Source of the DNA: Oryzomicrobium sp.
Lineage (GTDB): Bacteria > Pseudomonadota > Gammaproteobacteria > Burkholderiales > Rhodocyclaceae
Direction of reading: 5' to 3'
Assembly: GCF_021287045.1 (NCBI RefSeq)
Contig: NZ_JAJTBG010000011.1
Coordinates: 62,001-126,000 of the forward strand
Length of the DNA stretch: 64,000 bases
The notes beneath the pieces were generated by a model. It made no database searches. It saw only the letters and a program-made list of their open reading frames with translations, and was not told where the DNA came from. The translations under genes were made by a program, and so were the position numbers. Every line of letters begins with the position of its first letter. Within the stretch, counting starts at the first letter, position 1. Positions 26,178-36,000 of the stretch are shown here, one piece after another.

Positions 26178-29100
26178 ATGGGGATGACCATCCGCGACGG
26201 AACCAGCCAGCAGGACCGGGGACTACCGGCCCTGCAGCCGGGCTATTTCCGTCCCGACGAGATGGGCTTGCCCGAGCTTCTGTTCCTGGGGCAGCGCATC
26301 GCCCAGCAACTGCGCTACGTCGGGCCGGCCGGTGCGGAGGGTGACTGGCAACCCCTGTTCCTGGGTGACGAAAGCGCCCTGCTGGGCGGCATCCTGGTCG
26401 AGGCCCGGAAGCTGGCGGCCCTGCGCGGTTCTCTCCACGGGTTCGTCGATCGCATCCAGGCTCTGCTGCTGGGGGTGGCGCCTTGCCCCCTGCCCCAGGA
26501 CGTGCCGGCCTACCGGATCGCGGTCCGCATCCGGGACTGGTGGCTCTGGTGCGGCCAGAACGGCGGCGCCGAGGCCGGACGGCTGCACCAGTTGCTCGAC
26601 GGATTGCGCAAGACGGCCCTGGCCCCCGCGCTGGATGGCTTGACCACGTTCATGGCGCGTCACGACCGGGACCGAACCGTCTTGCTGCGGCAGCGCCTTG
26701 GCGCCGATTGGTGCCACGGCGGGGGCACGGTGCCTGCCCGCGACGCCCGGCCGGATGAGGTCGCCCACTTTCTCCGCGAAAATTTCCTGACCTTCGCCAG
26801 TGCTCTGGCGGTGGTCCGCAAGGCGGTGGAGACGGCCTTTCCCGAGTCCCTGCGCAGCGGTGCCCATGATCCTGCGGCGGGCCTCTACCTGGCCTTCGCC
26901 AATCTTTTCCTCAAGGCCAAGGGCGGCATCGACGATTTCAGCCAGCGCTACCAGGATTTCTACTATGAACGGGTGCTGGGGTTCGCCCCCCGGCCCATGG
27001 TCTCGGACCGGGCGGATCTGGTGCTGGCGCCGGACGGGGTGGCCCAGGATGTGGTGGTGGCCAAGGGGGCCATGTTCGTGGCTCGTGCCGGGGATGGCAG
27101 CGAGACTCTGTATGCCGCCGAGGACGAGTTGCGCGTGTGCAACGTCCGGGTCGCCGCCCTGCATACCCTGTTCTTCGACCGGGATCCCAACCGCTCGCCG
27201 GAGCGGGACCTGGGGTTCGCCACGGCCGCGACCACCAGCACCATCCCGGTAACGCCCGGCAAACGCTACTTCTCCCTCTTCGGCGCCGCCCGGCGCCTGG
27301 GCGGCGGGACGGCCGGGCAGCCCGCCCGCCTCGGCTTTGCCGTGTCGAGCCCGGTGCTGCGCCTGGAGGACGGCAGCCGGGACGTGCGTATCGCGCTGTA
27401 TTTCCAGGCGGGCCGCTACAACCTGGATGCCCTGGTAAAGAAAATCTGCGAGCTGGCGCCGGGGATGTCGCCGGAAGGGGCGTTCTTCCGGGCCTTCGCC
27501 AAGATGTTCCGGGTACGCGTGACCGTGCCGGAGGGCTGGGCGGAAGTCCCCGAATTCATCCCGAGCAGCAGCATCGTCTCGGGCGAAATTCCGCCCGACT
27601 GCCTGGAGATTGCCTTCAAGCTGCCGGAAACCTTTCCCCCGGTCGTGGATTACCGGCAGGAGGTGCATGGAGAGAACTTCGCCGCCGATTGCCCGGTGCT
27701 GAGCTTCACCATCGAGCCGGATGCCTACCTGTTCCCCTACGAGTTCCTGGCCGGCCTGACGGTTTTCGAGGCGCTGATCACCGTGGACGTCTCCGGCAGC
27801 CGCAAGCTCACCCTGTACAACAATCACGGGGCTCTCAACGCCACCAGCCCGTTCGTCCCCTTCGGCCCCCTGCCCAAGGTTGGTTCCCACCTGATCGTCG
27901 GTAGCCGGGAAGCCTTCGCCAAGAACCTGACCCGCCTGGGCCTGCGCATCAAATGGGACGACCTGCCTCCCGAGGGGCTGGCCCGCCACTACCGGGGATA
28001 TGGCGCGGGGATCGAAGCCGCGTCGTTCCGGGCCACCCTCTCGTCCCTGGACGAGCACGGCTGGCAACCGGTCAAGCCCGGGGAGCGCATCGAAATCCCG
28101 CTATGGGGCCAGGTCGATGCGCACGGCGCAGCCCGGTACGACTGCGCCCGGGTCCTGCCCTACCTCCATCCCAGCGAGGAGGGCGGGGAATACGGCCCCC
28201 ACGCCCGGGGCGGCTTCCTCAAGCTGACGCTGGCGGCGCCGGCCCAGGCCTTCGGCCACGCCAGCTATCCCTTGCTGCTGGCCCAGGCGTTCACCCGCAA
28301 TGCCCAGCGCGAGGCCCTGGGGCCCTTGCGCCGGCTGCTGGGGCGCTGGGCGGCGGCCGAGATACCCGAGCCGCCGTACACCCCGCTCGTCAGCGCCATT
28401 TCCCTGGATTACACCGCCCAGGCCAGCATTTCGCTCCGCCAGGGCGGTGTCGCGGCGTCCCGGGACCTGCTTCACCACCTCCATCCGTTCGGCGTCGACA
28501 CCCTGAAGCTCGACGCCCGGGGCGAGACGCGGCTGCTCCCCGTGGCGCCCCACGATGCCTCCTTGTTCATCGGCCTGGCCGCCGCCGAACTGGGCGGCCC
28601 GTTGAGCCTGCACTTCCACCTGCGGCCCGATTCGGACATGAACATCGACGCGCCGCGTCCCAGCTTCCGTTGGTACCACCTGCAACGTAACCGCTGGATT
28701 CCCCTGGAAGGCTTCCGCGTCCTGTCCGACTCGACCCGGGGGTTCCTGACCTCCGGCACCGTCAAGCTCGACCTTCCCCGGGACATGGACAAGGGCAACA
28801 CCGTCATGGATGACGGCCTGTTCTGGCTACGCCTGGGGGCCGACGGCCCGGTGGCCAGCCTGTGCAGCCTGCACGCTGTTCATGTCAATGGCGTCCGGGT
28901 GGCGCGGGTGCAGGGTTCCGGGGCCGCTGCGCCGGGCCCCTTGCCCGCTGGCAGCATCCAGGCGGCCAAGGTCACCATTCCCGGCGTGGCCGCCATCCTC
29001 CAGCCCGAAGCCTCGTTCGGCGGCCTGCCGCAGGAGGAGCGCGCCGCCATGGCGATCCGCGCCGGCGAGCGGCTCAAGCACCGGCAGCGCGCCGTCACTG

Positions 29101-29822
29101 CGTGGGACTACGAGCGCTTGGTGTTGCAGCAGTTTCCCCACCTGCACAAGGTCAAGTGCTTCATCAACACGTGTTTTTCGGTGGACCCGGCCCAGTGGCA
29201 CCGGCCGGGGCACGTGCTGGTGGCGGTCATTCCCCGTTGTCCCGAAGGCAGCGACAGCAGCGACCACCTCAAGGAAAACGTGCTGGTGCTCCAGGACATC
29301 AAGGACTACCTGGCGCCGCTGGCATCCCCCTTCGTGCAGATCGACGTGCGCAACCCGGTGATCGAGCGGGTGCAGGTCCGCTGCGCGGTGCGCTTCCGCA
29401 ACGGCGGGGCGCAGGGCCTGCTGATCAAGCAGTTCAACCGGGACATCGGCGAGTTCATCGCCCCCGGCGGTGTGGCGGGCAACAGCGCCAGTTTCGGCTG
29501 GTCGCTGCGCTGCCAGGAGCTACAGGGCTACCTTCAGGGTTTGCCCTACGTGGATTCCGTCTGGGGGCTGTCGCTGCTCCGGGTGGTCGAGGACGGCCAG
29601 GAGCGCTTTTCCTTGCACGACACCGCCCGGGAGGCCAAACACGGGCCGATGAACACCGGCCCCCTGTACCCCTGGAGCATCGTCCTGCCCTTCCGCCACC
29701 ACCTGGTGGACGTGGAGCGGGATGCGGCCGACGGGCCCGGGCCGTGGAAATCGGGAATCTCGCAGTTGCAGGTCGGCGCGACCTTCATCGTATCCAGGAA
29801 GCATCATGGCGAAAAAGAATAG
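26178..29822 (+). CDS. eCIS baseplate protein, baseplate J family (Pvc11/Afp11-like)
   Basis: Large baseplate wedge component of 1214 residues. The N-terminal ~250 residues are helical (FLTFASALAVVRKAVETAFP, AFANLFLKAKGGIDDFSQRYQDFYYE). The central part is beta-rich, and the C-terminal part carries the baseplate J pattern RAGERLKHRQRAVTAWDYERLVLQQFPHLHKVKCF followed by a gpJ-like end domain. It is longer than most Pvc11 proteins I recall, by a few hundred residues. A second ATG two codons in (MTIRDG) is an alternative start. The last 17 nt overlap the fibre-like gene. Confidence 0.87.
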   Translation: MGMTIRDGTSQQDRGLPALQPGYFRPDEMGLPELLFLGQRIAQQLRYVGPAGAEGDWQPLFLGDESALLGGILVEARKLAALRGSLHGFVDRIQALLLGVAPCPLPQDVPAYRIAVRIRDWWLWCGQNGGAEAGRLHQLLDGLRKTALAPALDGLTTFMARHDRDRTVLLRQRLGADWCHGGGTVPARDARPDEVAHFLRENFLTFASALAVVRKAVETAFPESLRSGAHDPAAGLYLAFANLFLKAKGGIDDFSQRYQDFYYERVLGFAPRPMVSDRADLVLAPDGVAQDVVVAKGAMFVARAGDGSETLYAAEDELRVCNVRVAALHTLFFDRDPNRSPERDLGFATAATTSTIPVTPGKRYFSLFGAARRLGGGTAGQPARLGFAVSSPVLRLEDGSRDVRIALYFQAGRYNLDALVKKICELAPGMSPEGAFFRAFAKMFRVRVTVPEGWAEVPEFIPSSSIVSGEIPPDCLEIAFKLPETFPPVVDYRQEVHGENFAADCPVLSFTIEPDAYLFPYEFLAGLTVFEALITVDVSGSRKLTLYNNHGALNATSPFVPFGPLPKVGSHLIVGSREAFAKNLTRLGLRIKWDDLPPEGLARHYRGYGAGIEAASFRATLSSLDEHGWQPVKPGERIEIPLWGQVDAHGAARYDCARVLPYLHPSEEGGEYGPHARGGFLKLTLAAPAQAFGHASYPLLLAQAFTRNAQREALGPLRRLLGRWAAAEIPEPPYTPLVSAISLDYTAQASISLRQGGVAASRDLLHHLHPFGVDTLKLDARGETRLLPVAPHDASLFIGLAAAELGGPLSLHFHLRPDSDMNIDAPRPSFRWYHLQRNRWIPLEGFRVLSDSTRGFLTSGTVKLDLPRDMDKGNTVMDDGLFWLRLGADGPVASLCSLHAVHVNGVRVARVQGSGAAAPGPLPAGSIQAAKVTIPGVAAILQPEASFGGLPQEERAAMAIRAGERLKHRQRAVTAWDYERLVLQQFPHLHKVKCFINTCFSVDPAQWHRPGHVLVAVIPRCPEGSDSSDHLKENVLVLQDIKDYLAPLASPFVQIDVRNPVIERVQVRCAVRFRNGGAQGLLIKQFNRDIGEFIAPGGVAGNSASFGWSLRCQELQGYLQGLPYVDSVWGLSLLRVVEDGQERFSLHDTAREAKHGPMNTGPLYPWSIVLPFRHHLVDVERDAADGPGPWKSGISQLQVGATFIVSRKHHGEKE

Positions 29823-30603
29823 AACGTCCCTCAAGCACGCCTTCAGCGAAGGTGCTCAGCCTTCCGCCGAGTCGTTCGCCGATCTGATCGATTCGGCGCT
29901 GAACGTGGTGGACGACGGTTTCGACCGCAGCGACGAGGACGGCTTCCGGGTCGCCCAGCTGGGCAAGACCGGCAAGCTGATCAGCTTCTTCGAGAACATC
30001 GCGGTACGGCGGCCGTCCTGGTTCATGCGCCTGAGCCAGGGAAGCCGGCGCCTCTTCTTCGGCAGCGAGAGCGAAAAGCCCGTGCTGACCCTGTCCTCCG
30101 AGACGGTGGGGGACCAGGAGGCGACCCGGGTCGGGATCAACAAGGCCGACCCGGCCCACGAACTCGACGTGGACGGAGTGGTGGCGGCCAAGGGGCGGAT
30201 CGGCAGCCGGGGGGCATCGGTCAAGGCCGATGGGCAGTGGCACGACATCGCCGGTCCCCTGGACGGTTGCCGGGCCTTCGAAGTCATGGCCGGCGTGGGC
30301 GACAAGGACGCCGGGCGCTACGCCCTGCTCCATGCCTTTGCCCTGAACACCTTCAACCGCAAGGGCCATGTCACGCCCCACCAGTCCTACTACGGCTCCC
30401 GGTGCGACCAGCTGGACCTGCGCTGGGTCGGCGACACCCATGCCTACACCTTGCAGCTGCGTACCCGCTGCGCCTACGGGGAGCACGTCGCCATCCAGTT
30501 CTACCTGACCGACCTCTGGTTCGATCCCTTCATGCGGGGCAGCGACATCCGGGCTGCCGGGGCGGCCCCCGGTGCCGCTCCTGCCGGTGCCAACGGGGGG
30601 TGA
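29806..30603 (+). CDS. eCIS fibre-like / receptor-binding candidate
   Basis: 265 residues. The N-terminus (NRTSLKHAFSEGAQPSAESFADLIDS) is the attachment motif common in tail-fibre and collar proteins. RVGINKADPAHELDVDGVVAAKG matches the linker that precedes fibre head domains with S74-like repeats. The C-terminal half (about 140-250: WHDIAGPLDGCRAFEVMAGVG, YALLHAFALNTFN, YYGSRCDQLDLRWVG, LQLRTRCAYG, YLTDLWFD) forms a compact beta-rich domain that could bind a target surface. It is much shorter than the Afp13/Pvc13 fibre, so particle targeting may be minimal or different. The start overlaps the baseplate J gene. Confidence 0.68.
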   Translation: MAKKNRTSLKHAFSEGAQPSAESFADLIDSALNVVDDGFDRSDEDGFRVAQLGKTGKLISFFENIAVRRPSWFMRLSQGSRRLFFGSESEKPVLTLSSETVGDQEATRVGINKADPAHELDVDGVVAAKGRIGSRGASVKADGQWHDIAGPLDGCRAFEVMAGVGDKDAGRYALLHAFALNTFNRKGHVTPHQSYYGSRCDQLDLRWVGDTHAYTLQLRTRCAYGEHVAIQFYLTDLWFDPFMRGSDIRAAGAAPGAAPAGANGG

Positions 30604-30613
30604 CGGGGTGGCC

Positions 30614-33049
30614 ATGACTCCGGCGGACCTGCCCTCCATCGCCCGGCGCCGGCCCGATCCGGCGGGGCTCGACTTCGACGGCCTGCGCCAGGCCGGCATC
30701 GATCAGTTGCAGGCCCTGTGCGGCGAGGTGTGGACCGACTACAACCTCCACGACCCCGGCGTCACCATGCTGGAGCAGCTGTGCTACGGCCTCACCGACG
30801 TGGTGTACCGCACGGGGTTCGCCACGGAGGACTACTTGTTCGGCGCCGACGGGCGCATCGACGGTCCGCGCCATGCCCTGTTGCCGCCGGAGGAGGCGTT
30901 GCCCTGCCGCCCCATGACCCCCGGGGATTACCGGCGACTGTTCGCCGACCAATTGCCCGAAATCCGCAACGTCTGGGTGGCGCCGTCGACCCAGCCTGGG
31001 CCGCCGGGGCGCCTGGATATCCACTTCCTGCTGGCGGACGACGTCGAGGCCGGCGCCGACGAGGCCGCCGAACTGATGCAGAAGGCCGCGGCGCTGTACC
31101 TGGAACACCGCAACCTGGGAGAAGACCTGGGCACGATCGGCTTGGTCGAGCAGGTGGACTACCGCCTGGTGGGCGAGATCGAGATTGACGGCGGACGGCC
31201 GGTGGCCGAAACCCTGGCCGATGTGTTTCTCGCCGCCCTGGCGATCATTTCGCCCCCCCTGGCGACGCGCCCCTACCACGAGGCGGCGGGTGAAGCGCCG
31301 GAATTGGTGTTCGAGGGCCCCTTGACCCGCCACGGCCGTATCGACGTGCCGGATTTCCGGCCCTGGAGCGCCTCGATCGTTTCCGAGCTGGTGCGGGCCG
31401 TGGCCGGCGTTGCCGGCGTCGGGCGGGTGGTGGCCCTCGACCTGGTGGACGACCAGGGGCAGGCCTACCGCCCGGTAGATGGCGATGCCGCCCTGCGCCG
31501 GATGCCCCGCCTGCGGCTGCCGGCCGGGGACGACGATCAGCGCCTGGTCCTGCGCTTGGCCGGCAAGATGCGCAACGTTCCGGTGGCCGAGTTCCGCGAT
31601 CGCCTGGCCCGGCTGGCCTTCGCCCTGGATACCCGCCGCCACGGCTGCCCCCCCTACGAGCCCGAATCGCCCCTGCCGACCGGTGTGCCGGCGGAGGCCA
31701 ACGCCTATACCTCGGTCCAGCACCACTTCCCGCCGGTATACGGCCTGGGCGATTACGGCGTGCCGGCTTCGGCCTCCCCCGAACGCAAGGCCCAGGCGCG
31801 GCAGTTGCAGGCCTACCTGGCGATCTTCGACCAGGTCATGGCCAATTTCATGCAGGGACTGGCCGGGTTGCCGGACCTCTATTCCCTGGACGAGGGGCTC
31901 GGCCGCACCTACTTCCAGCAGGTCCTGGGCAACCGGGACCTGCCGGGGATCGAACCCCTGTACAAGGGCGGGCGCCAGGGGGTCGACGCCGCCCTGGCGG
32001 CCACCCTGGCCGAGCTGGACGATTTCGGCGGGCGCCGTTCCCGCAGCCTGGACGTCCTGCTGGCCTTGCACGGCGAAAAATTCACCCAGGAATCCCTGCG
32101 CAACTTCGCCGCGCTGGCCGGCGATGCGCTGGAGGCGGCGTTGCTCCGCGACAAGATCGCCTTCGCCCGGCAGGCGCCGGAACTGAACGCCCGGCGCATG
32201 GGGGCATTCAACTACCGCCGTCCGGCAGGCCCCGACAACGTGCCGGCCCTGGCCGAGAAGGTCGGCCTGTTGCTGGGGCTCGATTCCCACGGCGGCACCC
32301 GGGTCTCGGGCCTGCTGAAGGAGCAGGGCTGGCGCTACGTCGCCGACCGGGACTTTTGCCGCGAGGCCGGCCTGGAGGCCATTCCGGCCAGCGCACTCGG
32401 CGGCGGCGACGCCGTGCCCCACCTGCCGGAGTTGGCCGAGCTGCCGGGCGGCTCCGGGGATGAGGCCCCAGTGCCGCCCGTGCTATGCCGTTCCTTGTTG
32501 AACGGTGGAGGCGATCTGGGCAATTACCGCATCGTCGGCGACGATGGCGACGTGCAACTGTGCTTCGCCCTGGAAGGGGCGGAAGGGGGCTGCCTGCTTT
32601 CCCGCCATGACAGCCGGGCGGATGCGGCGCGAGTCGCCAACCGCTTTGCCCAACGGATGGCGGCGCTGGTGCATGGCAGCATCGGCTTCCATCTCGTCGA
32701 GCACCTGCTGCTGTATCCCGGGCATCCTGGAAATGGGCAGGCGGTTGCCGCGGATCGGCAGGAGTTCTACGCCTTCCGCATCAGCGCCGTGTTTCCCGCC
32801 TGGTCGCCCCGGCTGGACAACCCGGAGTTCCGCAAGCTGGTCGAGGAAAGCTTCGCCCTGTGCTGCCCGGCCCACCTTCAGGTCGACGTGTTGTGGCTCG
32901 ATTTCGACCAGATGGCGATCTTCGAGGGCCTGCATGGCGATTGGCTGGCCCAGAAGCGCGAAGGCGACGCCGACAAGGCGGCCCGGGTGCTGGCCCTGTT
33001 TCTGCAACGCTGCGCCCGCAAGTCGGGCGAGCGGGGCCGGTGGATCTAG
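30614..33049 (+). CDS. eCIS baseplate protein (Pvc12/Afp12-like)
   Basis: Second large baseplate component, 811 residues. The N-terminal stretch GEVWTDYNLHDPGVTMLEQLCYGLTDVVYRTGF is a hallmark of this eCIS baseplate family. The C-terminal region has HGSIGFHLVEHLLLYPGHPG and FPAWSPRLDNPEFRKLVEESFALCCPAHLQVDVLWLDFDQM, also typical. I used ATG at 30614, directly after the fibre-like gene; a GTG just before it is possible. It ends 8 nt before the tape-measure gene. Confidence 0.87.
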   Translation: MTPADLPSIARRRPDPAGLDFDGLRQAGIDQLQALCGEVWTDYNLHDPGVTMLEQLCYGLTDVVYRTGFATEDYLFGADGRIDGPRHALLPPEEALPCRPMTPGDYRRLFADQLPEIRNVWVAPSTQPGPPGRLDIHFLLADDVEAGADEAAELMQKAAALYLEHRNLGEDLGTIGLVEQVDYRLVGEIEIDGGRPVAETLADVFLAALAIISPPLATRPYHEAAGEAPELVFEGPLTRHGRIDVPDFRPWSASIVSELVRAVAGVAGVGRVVALDLVDDQGQAYRPVDGDAALRRMPRLRLPAGDDDQRLVLRLAGKMRNVPVAEFRDRLARLAFALDTRRHGCPPYEPESPLPTGVPAEANAYTSVQHHFPPVYGLGDYGVPASASPERKAQARQLQAYLAIFDQVMANFMQGLAGLPDLYSLDEGLGRTYFQQVLGNRDLPGIEPLYKGGRQGVDAALAATLAELDDFGGRRSRSLDVLLALHGEKFTQESLRNFAALAGDALEAALLRDKIAFARQAPELNARRMGAFNYRRPAGPDNVPALAEKVGLLLGLDSHGGTRVSGLLKEQGWRYVADRDFCREAGLEAIPASALGGGDAVPHLPELAELPGGSGDEAPVPPVLCRSLLNGGGDLGNYRIVGDDGDVQLCFALEGAEGGCLLSRHDSRADAARVANRFAQRMAALVHGSIGFHLVEHLLLYPGHPGNGQAVAADRQEFYAFRISAVFPAWSPRLDNPEFRKLVEESFALCCPAHLQVDVLWLDFDQMAIFEGLHGDWLAQKREGDADKAARVLALFLQRCARKSGERGRWI

Positions 33050-33057
33050 GGGGCAGG

Positions 33058-36000
33058 ATGGGGCGCCGGCATTTCATCGACGAACTGCGCTTCGAAACCG
33101 GCATGGGGCCAGGCGTGGACGCGGACCAACCGCCCTGGAGCGACTGGCCCGGGCTGTGCCGCGACCGCCTGGCGGCCGTGATCGACAGCGTGTTCGACGG
33201 GCTGGATGTTCCCGCCGGCGCGATATGCGCGATCGACCGCCTGGAGGTCGATCTCGGCGAAGTGTCCGACCGGCTCACCCCCGATGAGCTGTGCACCCGC
33301 CTGGGGGATGCCCTGCGCCGCAGCCTGCGGGACAGGATCGCGGCCCTCCTGGAAGGGAGCGAAGACGGGGCCAGGATCATTCCCGGCCATGCCGCCGAGT
33401 TCGAACTGCTGGCCAGCTACCTGCAAAACGGCGTGCTGCCCTGGAATGTCCCCGGCGACGAGCCGTTCGCGCTGGCGGCCACACTCCTGCGCCAGGCCGG
33501 ACCGAACCGGCGGCGCCTGCTGGAGTTGCTGCGGCAGGACGCTGCGGTGCAGGAGCGGATGATCCGCCAGCTACAGGACCCGGAACTGGCGCAATGCCTG
33601 GCCCTGCTGTACCCCGGAAGCCGGGCCGAAGGCTCGGCCCGCCATTGGGACCGGGTCGCCCAGCGAGCGGCCTCGGCGCGGCGCGGTGATACCCGCTTCC
33701 GCATCTGGCGCGAGGCGATGCGCCTGGTGATCGATGATGCGTCCGCCGTGGATGCCGCCGTGCCGGTGGCGTCCGGCGGTGTGGACGGCGTGGGAAGGTC
33801 GGAAGGGCCGAGCGGCGGCTCCACAGGCGGTGGCGCGCGGCGGGCGGGCGCAGGTCCAGGGGCCGGAAAAGCATCGATGGCGCAACCGCCCGTGCTGTCC
33901 GGGGACGGGCGTGAGGACGCCGCTTCTCGGGCCTTGGCCTTACCGTTCCGCGAGGTGGGGGCATCGTCTCCGGATGGCACCATGCCTCAGGGAGAGCCGC
34001 CATCGCCGCAGCGGGCCGCTACGAGCGGCTCCAGCCGGGAGCCAGTGGTGAAGCTGGGGACGGTGGTGGGTAGTGCGGTCCATGCCCAGGAAATGAGCAA
34101 GCTGCACAGTGGCGGCAACACGGTGCCTGGCGTCGTGAATGTCACTGCGGGCGAGGGCGCGGTTTCCCCGCCGGCGATGGCCGCCCTGTCTACGTCCAGT
34201 GCTGCGGAGGTCGTGGCACGGGAACAGGCGGATGCTTCACCGCCGCAGGGGTCAGGGGATGTCGCACCGAGCCTTGCGGACCGTGCCGCAGATCTTCCCG
34301 TGGCCACCGGAACGGCGTGGGAGGACGATAGCCGGCATGGTGCGCCGCTGGCACGGCCGGATGGTTCTCAAGTGGGGGCCTCCTTCATTGCCGCTGGAGA
34401 GCATGGCCAGGGCGAGGCACTGGAGCGCCCGGCCTCCAGGGCCGTTGCTGCGCGGGAGAAAACACTGGAGCCTGGGGCGGCTCAACTCGCCACTGCCGCC
34501 GCCCCGGCCGCCAGCCGTCGAAACGATCAAGCTGATCCAGCCGGGCAGCCTGGCGACCAGGGCCCGGTAGTCGAGAGCGCCGATGTACGAGAGGAGCAGC
34601 GCACTCCTGTGGCAGAAGTGGTAGAGGCGCAGGGCGCGGAGGCATCGCCGTTTTCCGCCCCGGCAGCCTTGGGAGGGGGCCAGGGGCGGCTGGATGCGAA
34701 AGCGCTGGGGGCGCCGCTCGCGCCATCGAATCGGGGCGGAACCGATGTCCCGCAAGTGGTCGTAGGCACGACGGTAGCTGTCCCCGTAGTTCCAGGACCA
34801 GAAACGGCGGCGGAGCAAGAAGCGGGGCAACCCGAAGGTCAGGAGCCTGGGCGCCCCCTCGGCATGGGCCGTGACGAGGATGGGGGCGGCGTCGCTGGCG
34901 TATCGAAGGCAGCCATTTCCGGTGGAGCGGCCCCCCTCGCCTCTGGGCAAGCCATGCCTCCGGCTGTCGCGGCGATTCTGCCCCTGACCGGATCGTCCGC
35001 CGTTTCCCGAGACGTGGCGTCCGGGGAGTCCGCCGCTTCCGCATCGATGCGGCCTCTGCCAATCCACGACGTGGGCAATGAGGGGAAACTCCACCTCTCG
35101 GATGCAGGGCGCATGGCTTCGTCGGCGGAACGGGGCGCGGTGGGGAGTGGGCCTCGACAGGATTCCGCGCTGCCGATCGAGGCAGGAGCTGGGCTTGCTG
35201 CCACGCCTCAGCTTTCACCCCAATCCCAGTCTCGATCCCGGCCGGCTGCATCCCAGGCGGACGTAGGCGGAGCCGGGGAGGGCGGTGCTCCGTGGGCCGC
35301 TGATTCACGGGTACAGACTCCTGGCGGCACGGGCTCCGCGTCAGCACACGACCTCGGCTCTCCGTCCGGTCATGCCTTGCCAGCTTCCTGCGTGGACGCG
35401 GCGCAGCGCCAGCGGCTTCTGGCGGCAGGAGGTGCCGCTACAGCATCCGGCCACGGGGCTACCATGGCAAGCGCCCCGGTTCGGGCGGTGGAAGCGGGGG
35501 AGCGCGGGATGAACGCCGTTGGCGCCCGCGATGGTCAAGGATCGGTGCTGCCCGGCGAAATCGGGCGGCCCCCTGTTACCGTCCCTTCGCCTGGCGTTGA
35601 GTCGTTACCGGCGTTCAACCAAGGGGCGACGAGTACTACGCGTGGAACGCCGTTACCGGCCAGGCCGGGCGATGGCGTCATCCCCGCAAGCCCGGCGCCG
35701 CGCGTTGCTTCCGGCGACATGGCGCTAGAAGAAGCGCCACGATCGGTCGGCGCAACCGCCAACCCGCCAGGAGCGGCAACGGATGGCCTGGGGGGCGATC
35801 AAGCGCGACTTCCCGGCGGCGCTACGATTCCCTCCGATTCTCCGCCCGGTCTTGGCCAAGGGCGCGATGGTGTGCTGCCCACGACTGGAGCTGGGTACCT
35901 GCCGGTAGACGCCGCTGCGGCACATGGTGAGCCTGCGGTGGCGGGGGGGCAGCGCCCCGACCTTTCCCCGGGCGAAGGCGCTTTGCCGTCTGTGATGGGG

